Shown: one piece after another, positions 15,485 to 20,833 of the stretch | How the letters are laid out: the number at the start of each line of letters is the position of its first letter | Numbering within the stretch: the first letter of the stretch is position 1 | Source of the DNA: Candidatus Lithacetigena glycinireducens | Lineage (GTDB): Bacteria > Coprothermobacterota > HKB111 | Assembly (NCBI GenBank): GCA_018725485.1 | Contig: QLUP01000009.1 | Location: forward strand, 1-20,833 | DNA length: 20,833 bases | Direction: 5' to 3' | Notes under the pieces: model-generated | Told to the model about the DNA's origin: nothing | The model's database searches: none | What the model saw: only the letters and a program-made list of their open reading frames with translations | Position numbers and translations under genes: made by a program

Positions 15485-16945
15485 TTATAACTTATCAGGA
15501 CGAAGGTGAGGGAAAAGAATTACTTCCCTTATAGAATTTAATCCCAGGAGTACCATAGCCAGCCTATCAATGCCAATTCCCAATCCCCCCGTGGGTGGTA
15601 GGGCATACTCCAGGGCTAAAAGATAATCTTCATCAACCTGGTGAGCCTCAGCATCCCCTTTTTCCCTATTTTTGAGTTGAGCTGAAAATCTATCCCGCTG
15701 GATAAAGGGGTTGTTTAACTCGCTAAACCCATTGGCAATCTCCATTCCCCCGATAAACAACTCAAATCTATCGGTATATTTCGGGTTATCTACCCTCTCT
15801 TTGGCCAGTGGCGACAATTCTACAGGATACCCGGTAATAAAGGTTGGGTTAACCAATTGAGATTCAACTTTCTCTTTGAATAGCTTATCCACTACATTTT
15901 CCCAGGTTAAAGGTTTATTCAGAGCTAAGCCTTCAGTTTCTAATAGTTTTCTGGCTTTGGTCAAGTTACGGAGATCTTCCATGTCCGTTCCAACCCTTTG
16001 ATGAAAAACCTCCCGGAATTCAAAGGTAGAAAAGGGATTTAAAAAGTCTATGGTTACTCCTTCCCAGACAGTTTTACCATCAGGTAGGAGCTGTCTAACA
16101 GTATATTGAATAATTTCTTCGGTCAATTTCATCATAGCCCGGTATTCCTGAAAAGCCCAATATATTTCAATCATGGTAAATTCCGGGTTGTGTACTGTGG
16201 AGATACCTTCATTACGGAAATTTTTACTTACTTCAAAAACTTTATAGAAATTACCAACTACCAATCTTTTTAGATATAGTTCAGGTGCTATCCGTAGATA
16301 CAAATCCATATCCAGGGCTTCATGATGAGTAATAAATGGTTTAGCTAAGGCGCCCCCGGCTAAAGTCTGTAAAACCGGCGTTTCTACTTCAATAAAATCG
16401 TTTTTATACAGATAATTTCTAATATATTCGAGCATCTTACTACGCTTAACAAAATTCTCCTTAACCACGGGATTTACTAATAAATCCAGGTAGCGATAGC
16501 GGTATCTTTGCTCTATATCTTTTAAACCGTGCCATTTCTCAGGGAGAGGCAGTAAAGCCTTAGCCAAAAAGTGCCACTCTTCGGCTTCCAGGGTAATTTC
16601 ACCCCTCTTAGTTCTGAAAAGAGGACCCCTAAAGCCAAGGATATCCCCAACATCCACCACTTCCTTAAAAAAATGATAGTTTTCAGGATTGGCTGTATTT
16701 TCTTTGAAATATACCTGGATTCTGCCTGTTTCATCAACCAAGTCCAGGAATACCGACTTGCCATGATCCCTGAAAGCCATCACCCTTCCAGCAATTTTGT
16801 GAATCAATTCTATATTTTCCTTTTCGGAAAAATCAGTTTTAATTTGCAGGATAGATTCAGTATCCGGGTAAGGATGACCATAAGGCTCTATCCCTTGTTG
16901 CAGTAAACGATTAAGTTTGTTAAGCCTTTGCTGTTTCTCTTCCAT
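15485..16945 (-). CDS. lysS: Lysyl-tRNA synthetase, class II
   Basis: LysS charges tRNA-Lys with lysine. 486 residues, about the family norm but with a short N-terminus (MEEKQQRLNKLNRLLQQGIEP). The anticodon-binding OB fold spans roughly 45-150 (IAGRVMAFRDHGKSVFLDL). The catalytic domain follows: motif 1 region LLVNPVVKENFVKRSKML, motif 2 FRNEGISTVHNPEFTMIEIY (about 240-260) and motif 3 GGLGIGIDRLAMVLLG near the end, then the closing REVILFPHLRP. The ATG lies within greA (26-base overlap) with a modest AAAGG 5 bases upstream. No T-box leader or gap precedes it; expression should follow greA. The downstream neighbour is tRNA-Arg, not tRNA-Lys. Confidence 0.97.
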   Translation of the reverse strand: MEEKQQRLNKLNRLLQQGIEPYGHPYPDTESILQIKTDFSEKENIELIHKIAGRVMAFRDHGKSVFLDLVDETGRIQVYFKENTANPENYHFFKEVVDVGDILGFRGPLFRTKRGEITLEAEEWHFLAKALLPLPEKWHGLKDIEQRYRYRYLDLLVNPVVKENFVKRSKMLEYIRNYLYKNDFIEVETPVLQTLAGGALAKPFITHHEALDMDLYLRIAPELYLKRLVVGNFYKVFEVSKNFRNEGISTVHNPEFTMIEIYWAFQEYRAMMKLTEEIIQYTVRQLLPDGKTVWEGVTIDFLNPFSTFEFREVFHQRVGTDMEDLRNLTKARKLLETEGLALNKPLTWENVVDKLFKEKVESQLVNPTFITGYPVELSPLAKERVDNPKYTDRFELFIGGMEIANGFSELNNPFIQRDRFSAQLKNREKGDAEAHQVDEDYLLALEYALPPTGGLGIGIDRLAMVLLGLNSIREVILFPHLRPDKL

Positions 16946-17432
16946 CTAAACCTTTTTTAATCTCCAGAACAACATAACTTAATCTGCCAACTGGAGCATC
17001 AAAATAAATTTCATCCCCTGGTTTTTTGTTGATTACAGCAAGGCCGAGTGGGCTATTGGCGGAAATAAAACCACGACGAGGGTCAACTTCTTCCACATTC
17101 CCTACGATTATATATTCTTCTTCTTCCTTAGAGTCGAGGCTTCTCAACAACACTTTACTACCAATAGTTACTAAATCAGAAGTTATGTCTTTTTCATCCA
17201 AAACCTTAGCTACCCTAAGTGTCTTTTCAATCTCCATAATACGGCCTTCTACAAAAGCCTGTTCGTTCTTTGCTTCTTCGTACTCGGAGTTATCAGTGAT
17301 ATCCCCGTACTCTTTGGCTTGAATAATTCTTTCAGCTACTTCCTTTCGTCGTACAGTTCTTAAATATTCCAGTTCCTCTTCTAAACTAGTCAATCCCTGC
17401 TGAGTAAAATAAACATCTCTATTATCAGCCAT
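16920..17432 (-). CDS. greA: Transcription elongation factor GreA
   Basis: GreA enters the RNA polymerase secondary channel and stimulates cleavage of backtracked RNA. The 170 residues (E. coli 158) show an N-terminal coiled coil (about 10-75) with the acidic tip sequence GDITDNSEYEEAKNEQ, equivalent to the GDLSENAEY motif that positions Mg, and a C-terminal FKBP-like domain (about 80-160) with the family pattern VTIGSKVLLRS, EEYIIVG, ISANSPLGLAVINKKPGDE. The last ten residues (GLDGRETAKA) are an extension that overlaps the start of lysS. AAAGGAGG 8 bases before the ATG is the strongest ribosome site of the neighbourhood. The greA-lysS pairing is common in Bacillota. Confidence 0.96.
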   Translation of the reverse strand: MADNRDVYFTQQGLTSLEEELEYLRTVRRKEVAERIIQAKEYGDITDNSEYEEAKNEQAFVEGRIMEIEKTLRVAKVLDEKDITSDLVTIGSKVLLRSLDSKEEEEYIIVGNVEEVDPRRGFISANSPLGLAVINKKPGDEIYFDAPVGRLSYVVLEIKKGLDGRETAKA

Positions 17433-17437
17433 TAAAA

Positions 17438-18517
17438 CTACCTCCTTTTGTTCTTTAAGGCATTTTCTTTTATTTTATAAATATCCCTGGAGCTCAATAC
17501 TTTTTCAAAGCATCTGAATCCAGCAAGTTTAAACCCATGCTTTTGGGCTAATCCGTTAATTTCTATGACTTTATCTGTATCCAGGTCCTTTCCTAAAGAA
17601 AAAGAGTCATACCTTTTTTCCAGAGTTAATATCATGGTTTCCGACATACAAGCGTAAGCCAGCCCGGGTGGAAAGCCAAAATTAAAGTTAAAAGATGGAT
17701 TTCCTGGAACCTCTATGACTCCTCCTTCAATTACCAACACATCATTTCTAACCTTAGCTACTTTTGGTGAAACATCTCTGGGCCTGGCAACATCACATAC
17801 TACTGACCCGGGTTTTAACATTTCGGGGTGGATAACTTCTCCTACAGCGCTGGAAACTGTAATTATGGCATCAGCTTCTTTTACACCTTCCATAATAGAA
17901 GTGGTGGAGATTATCTCTAAATTTTTGTCCTGAAAATAGCTTTTTAAAGAGTTGGTTTTATCAGTATTTCTACCTACCAGGTAGGTTTTCTTGAATGAGG
18001 GTGCCATCAGTAGGGCTGTAGCTTTTCCTATTGACCCTGTTGCCCCTACTACCGCTAAGGTAGCCTCTTTTGCCTCCACTTCCAGTAATTTTAAGGCTTC
18101 ATAAGTTCCTTCTATGGCTGAGGATACTGTATAGCTATTTCCAGTAGTTACATCAATATTCAGGTGTTTTTTTATGGTGATACCCCCATCTCCCACTACC
18201 GAGGTGAACGCACCCAGACCAACAATTTTTGCTCCAGCTTCTTGAGCTAATTTCCCGGACTCAATTATTTTGTCATAGACAAATGGTAAAGGTAGATTCA
18301 TCATTTGCTGGGTCAACAGGGGACAGGCGATGAAAAAACCTTCTATTTCCTCTCCACTAAAAGCAGATTTAATTCCTTTTATATGAGAAGCGATGAATGG
18401 TTTTTTCCTCTTTATATATTCCAGGACCATAGAAGAAGGAAGGTACTTAGCCCAACTGTATTTCTCGGTTAGGTCCTGGTAATTTATCGGATGTAAAATA
18501 AAGGCAAATTTTTCCAT
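17438..18517 (-). CDS. Acyl-ACP-reductase-like NAD(P)-dependent oxidoreductase (often labelled shikimate dehydrogenase-like)
   Basis: 359 residues with a central Rossmann motif VVGATGSIG (156-164) followed by the LVGRN turn. Along its whole length it parallels cyanobacterial long-chain acyl-ACP reductase as I recall it: GLGAFTSVVGD (100-110) against GGFTSII, TTGNSYT (124-130) against TTGNTHT, EGGVIEVPG (264-272) against NGGVVEH, and YACMSETMILTLE (288-300) against FACFAEAMLLEFE, where Cys290 falls on the nucleophilic Cys294 of the cyanobacterial enzyme. That would predict reduction of an acyl thioester to an aldehyde; substrate in this organism is unknown. It follows the unknown 299-residue gene by 11 bases, with AAAGGA 7 bases before the ATG. 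It is not a true AroE. Confidence 0.7.
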   Translation of the reverse strand: MEKFAFILHPINYQDLTEKYSWAKYLPSSMVLEYIKRKKPFIASHIKGIKSAFSGEEIEGFFIACPLLTQQMMNLPLPFVYDKIIESGKLAQEAGAKIVGLGAFTSVVGDGGITIKKHLNIDVTTGNSYTVSSAIEGTYEALKLLEVEAKEATLAVVGATGSIGKATALLMAPSFKKTYLVGRNTDKTNSLKSYFQDKNLEIISTTSIMEGVKEADAIITVSSAVGEVIHPEMLKPGSVVCDVARPRDVSPKVAKVRNDVLVIEGGVIEVPGNPSFNFNFGFPPGLAYACMSETMILTLEKRYDSFSLGKDLDTDKVIEINGLAQKHGFKLAGFRCFEKVLSSRDIYKIKENALKNKRR

Positions 18518-18528
18518 TAATTATCCTT

Positions 18529-19428
18529 TTAATTCAGTTTTTCAATTCGGGGCTGGAGAGATATTTTTATTAGAAATTCTTCTACTTCTTTTTCGGTGAT
18601 TTTCTCCTGAGGTTTTCCTAAAAAAGAAACCAGCAAACCTTCTAAAATGTTAGTACCAAAAGACCTGCCTTCCCAGACAGGAGTAGTAGTGATTAAGAGG
18701 GAAACTCCACGATTTCTAAGCATTTCCACATCTTCCGCGGTAACCGTATTGGTTAGAATAATTTTGTTATCCAGCCTCAGAGGAGCATACCTTCTTATCT
18801 GGTGAAAATCGCCAGAAATGACCTGCGCCCAGTGGAAAAAATGTTCATACCGGGGTTTTACTTCCTCCTGTTTTTTCCCTACAGGATATAGCATCCTGAT
18901 GGGAAGACGGGTTAAAATAGGCAGTAAAATAGCGGCAGCGATGTTGACAGCCTTAAGAGTCCTTAGGGGAAAGGGTAAGTTCAGGGCAAATAAGAAATCC
19001 CCAAAAACCACTGAACACCCCATATTATAAAAAGCTTCTGCCATTCCGTATCTATCAAGAGCAGTGGTAACTAAAACCCTGGAGTTTGCAGGAATAATTC
19101 CTTCCTCAATCAAATTGATTACCACCTTCTTCTCCCAGACAGCCTTAATGAGAGAGCCATCCGTAACAAACGATTTCTTGATGGCATTTTTAAATTTTAA
19201 TGATTCTTGAATGATATATTTTTTCCTACCAGCCTGAAGGTACAAATCTGTACCTCCCAGACCAATGGCATCAACTTCGCCATCGAGCTGTTTTATCAGC
19301 TGCATCATTTTAGCCAGGTCACCATCCGTTCCTACCCGAGAAATAGATACTTTTTCACCTAAAACTTCCAACTCCACGGAATGGTTTCTCTTAGAAGAAC
19401 CCAGGCTGACACTAACAATCTTTTTCAA
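18529..19428 (-). CDS. Conserved protein of unknown function, 'quinate 5-dehydrogenase' type
   Basis: 299 residues; similar proteins in Clostridia are, from memory, carried in databases as 'quinate 5-dehydrogenase', but I see no classical GxGxxG dinucleotide motif, so the label is doubtful. Notable segments: KKIVSVSLGSSKRNHSVE at the start, RVGTDGDL (about 32-39), AIGLGGTDLYL (about 55-65), RVLVTTALDRYGMAEAF, a hydrophobic stretch AVNIAAAILLPILTRLPIRML, and ITTTPVWEGRSFGTNILEG near the C-terminus. A TTG at 19434 is possible, but the TTG at 19428 sits 6 bases from AAGAGG and gives the KKIVSVSLGSSK N-terminus expected of the family. It is the first gene after the promoter candidate and travels with the acyl-ACP-reductase-like gene. 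Confidence 0.7.
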   Translation of the reverse strand: MKKIVSVSLGSSKRNHSVELEVLGEKVSISRVGTDGDLAKMMQLIKQLDGEVDAIGLGGTDLYLQAGRKKYIIQESLKFKNAIKKSFVTDGSLIKAVWEKKVVINLIEEGIIPANSRVLVTTALDRYGMAEAFYNMGCSVVFGDFLFALNLPFPLRTLKAVNIAAAILLPILTRLPIRMLYPVGKKQEEVKPRYEHFFHWAQVISGDFHQIRRYAPLRLDNKIILTNTVTAEDVEMLRNRGVSLLITTTPVWEGRSFGTNILEGLLVSFLGKPQEKITEKEVEEFLIKISLQPRIEKLN

Positions 19429-19434
19429 AAGCAA

Positions 19435-19440
19435 CCTCTT
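19435..19440 (-). promoter_or_regulatory. Ribosome binding site deciding the start of the 299-residue gene
   Basis: AAGAGG on the minus strand directly abuts the TTG at 19434 but lies 6 bases from the TTG at 19428, favouring the latter. Confidence 0.6.
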
Positions 19441-19465
19441 AAATAAGTATTAATGATAACTTTTA

Positions 19466-19474
19466 ATTATATCA
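19466..19474 (-). promoter_or_regulatory. Extended -10 promoter candidate
   Basis: TGATATAAT on the minus strand, a consensus TATAAT with the TGn extension, lying in the 50-base gap between anmK and the 299-residue gene. No convincing TTGACA is found 16-18 bases upstream, which extended -10 promoters can do without. Start of RNA would be about 25-30 bases before the coding start. It is the best-looking promoter in any gap between genes on this strand. Confidence 0.55.
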
Positions 19475-19478
19475 CAGC

Positions 19479-20654
19479 TTAAAAACCTAATGATATTCTA
19501 CCCAATGGTACAGGCATTTTAGCCCCTGTTGCCTGGGGAATAGATGTGGGAATCCCTGCAATTAAATCGTTAGCCAAAACTGCAAATAAAAGAGATTCCC
19601 TTGCTTTTGCCGGTACGCCCAATTCGTCAGTGGTTATTAGTTTTAAAGGATGTATTTTTTCCTTTAATGAACTAACCAGGGTTTGGTTATAAAATCCCCC
19701 ACCCGAACCAGCAATCATAGTGACCTCCGGCAGGAATCGTCTATAGGAATCAGCTATGGAGCAGGTGGTAAATTCTACCAGCGTCCGGATAAGATCGTAG
19801 GAAGATAATTGTAAATTTAGGGATTTTTTAATTATTTTTTCTAGAAATACCTTTCCAAATTCTTCTCTACCGGTAGTTTTAGGTGGTTTTTTATCAAGAT
19901 AGGGATGTTCCAGCATATACTCCAGCAAAGCCCTGGATACAACTCCCTTTTTACTATATCTTCCATTTCTGTCTCCTTCAATCACACCAAAAAGCCTCTC
20001 TATGGCTAAGTCAATAAGAGTATTACCTGGACCATTATCAAAAGCCAGAACATCTTCTTTTCTTCCGCTTGTAGGGATATAGGTAAGGTTGCTAATACCG
20101 CCAATATTCTGAATTACCAGTCCAGGATAGTTTTTGAAAAGAAGTAAATCTAAATAAGGTATAAGAGGAGCGCCCATACCACCAGCACCTATATCTCTTT
20201 GCCTGAAACCCCAGACAACTGTGATTCCGGTTTTTTGGGCTAATATGTCACCTTCTCCTAATTGAAAGGTTAGTCTTTGGTTTGCCTGATGATAAACAGT
20301 CTGACCATGGAAACCAATAAGGTCGATATCCTTAAAGTTCATATTCAGTGTTTTTAGAAAAGAACTTAAAGATTTAAAAGTAAATTCTGTAATATTGTAA
20401 CTTGCTAATACCACAGCCCTTATGCTCCTTTTTGCTGGATAAAGAAGCGAAAGAATCTGTCTCCTCAAGGGTTGAGGATGAGGGAAACTTCTAAAAGAAA
20501 CAAATTCAAAAGAAAGATTTTCCCCAAAATTATTTGCCTTAACTAGAACAATGTCGGTGCTGTCAGCCGAAGTTCCGGAATTTACTCCGCAGATTAAACG
20601 TTTATATTTATTTCTTATATTTTCCAGAATTATATCTGGTACTCGGGATTCCAT
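19479..20654 (-). CDS. anmK: Anhydro-N-acetylmuramic acid kinase AnmK
   Basis: AnmK cleaves and phosphorylates 1,6-anhydroMurNAc, or salvages it, giving MurNAc-6-phosphate in cell-wall recycling. 391 residues against 369 in E. coli, the excess being an N-terminal tail of about 18. Motifs: SGTSADSTD (26-34, family SGTSLDGID), IGFHGQTVYH, RDIGAGGMGAPLIPYLD, NIGGISNLTY, AFDNGPGN with Asp206 at the catalytic base position, PPKTTGREEF, GSGGGFYN and the closing ATGA..PVPLG. The N-terminal phosphate loop variant (NSGTSADSTD) departs from the usual MSGTSLDGID. ATG overlaps the stop of the serine hydrolase gene by one base (TGATG), a coupling arrangement; no separate ribosome site is visible. Confidence 0.9.
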   Translation of the reverse strand: MESRVPDIILENIRNKYKRLICGVNSGTSADSTDIVLVKANNFGENLSFEFVSFRSFPHPQPLRRQILSLLYPAKRSIRAVVLASYNITEFTFKSLSSFLKTLNMNFKDIDLIGFHGQTVYHQANQRLTFQLGEGDILAQKTGITVVWGFRQRDIGAGGMGAPLIPYLDLLLFKNYPGLVIQNIGGISNLTYIPTSGRKEDVLAFDNGPGNTLIDLAIERLFGVIEGDRNGRYSKKGVVSRALLEYMLEHPYLDKKPPKTTGREEFGKVFLEKIIKKSLNLQLSSYDLIRTLVEFTTCSIADSYRRFLPEVTMIAGSGGGFYNQTLVSSLKEKIHPLKLITTDELGVPAKARESLLFAVLANDLIAGIPTSIPQATGAKMPVPLGRISLGF

Positions 20655-20833
20655 CAGGAAAGTACTTTAAAAATAATGTTATGTAGCAGGGGTCGGAAAC
20701 GAATCATTAAATGCTGGTTATGGTCCCAAGGATGAACCCTGTTAGTTAGAAATATGACATATACTTCTCTTTCTAAATCTATCCAGATTGATGTCCCCGT
20801 ATAACCGGTATGTCCAATAGTTCGGGGTGAAAA
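20654..20833 (-). CDS. Serine hydrolase, beta-lactamase family (3' end only)
   Basis: The last 59 residues of a gene that begins beyond the right edge. The visible part starts FSPRTIGHTGYTGTSIWIDLE and continues with VYVIFLTNRVHP. The HTG motif followed by the GTSxWID strand and the LTNRVHP strand end is the standard C-terminus of class C beta-lactamase/esterase-fold proteins (Pfam Beta-lactamase). Members beside muropeptide-recycling genes include AmiE-type N-acetylmuramyl-L-alanine amidases, so a role in trimming muropeptides before AnmK is plausible but not shown. Its TGA overlaps the anmK ATG by one base. Confidence 0.85.
   Translation of the reverse strand, partial: FSPRTIGHTGYTGTSIWIDLEREVYVIFLTNRVHPWDHNQHLMIRFRPLLHNIIFKVLS

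Noticed and set aside
15484-15489. TATAAT just upstream of the tRNA as a confident promoter
   Set aside because: It falls on the lysS stop codon region, which is AT-rich anyway, and no matching -35 lies at 16-18 bases; kept only as a possibility in the tRNA entry.
16946-17000. T-box or other leader upstream of lysS
   Set aside because: The lysS start lies inside greA with no untranslated leader and no T-box motif.
17438-18517. Calling the 359-residue protein a shikimate dehydrogenase (AroE)
   Set aside because: It is about 80 residues longer than AroE, lacks the AroE N-terminal shikimate-binding SxxPxxH-type motif, and resembles acyl-ACP reductase along its full length.
1-20833. Mobile elements, CRISPR arrays, att sites, transposases or prophage genes
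   Set aside because: None seen: no repeat array, no recombinase or transposase motif, and the single tRNA shows no adjacent integrase or duplicated 3' end that I could find.

Overview
The window looks like the chromosome of a low-to-medium GC Bacillota member, probably an anaerobic Clostridia-type lineage. The basis is the gene content (CsaB, TagA, LCP ligase, DUF4330, DegV, a RpiB-Upp-WecA-WecB run), the strong AGGAGG-type ribosome sites and the frequent TTG/GTG starts. I cannot name a genus. It is very densely packed: apart from the last 77 codons of an oligopeptide/dipeptide ABC permease at the left edge (+ strand), everything is on the minus strand as an almost unbroken run of 19 complete or partial protein genes plus one tRNA, and no gene-free stretch exceeds about 110 bases.

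Reading in the direction of transcription (right to left): (1) a serine hydrolase of the beta-lactamase fold (partial) and AnmK, a small peptidoglycan-recycling pair; (2) after a short gap with an extended -10 promoter candidate, a two-gene module: a protein of unknown function (the type often labelled 'quinate 5-dehydrogenase') and a reductase resembling cyanobacterial acyl-ACP reductase, including its nucleophilic cysteine; (3) housekeeping genes greA, lysS, tRNA-Arg(CCG), a DegV-family lipid-binding protein, rpiB and upp; (4) a 12-gene envelope polymer block from about 13.5 kb down to 0.23 kb: WecA/TagO, WecB, MurA, a DUF4330 membrane protein, a MurJ/MviN-family flippase, an LCP ligase, a Wzy/O-antigen-ligase family membrane protein, two GT4-type glycosyltransferases, a UDP-sugar (ManNAc-type) dehydrogenase, a TagA/WecG glycosyltransferase and the pyruvyl transferase CsaB.

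The envelope block reads as a nearly self-contained route to a pyruvylated secondary cell wall polymer: initiation on undecaprenyl phosphate (WecA), precursor supply (WecB, the dehydrogenase), chain building (TagA and two GTs), pyruvylation (CsaB), membrane flipping (MurJ-like protein), polymerisation (Wzy-like) and attachment to peptidoglycan (LCP). In other Bacillota the pyruvylated polymer anchors SLH-domain surface proteins; no S-layer gene is present here.

The most interesting points are the acyl-ACP-reductase-like pair, the Wzx/Wzy-style organisation of the polymer locus with a MurJ homologue lacking residues essential in E. coli MurJ, the chemical tension between a ManNAc dehydrogenase and a ManNAc pyruvyl transferase, a strong excess of the pentamer CCWGG, and a perfect 13-bp inverted repeat inside csaB. 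Family assignments rest on motifs and remembered family sequences; no database search was run.
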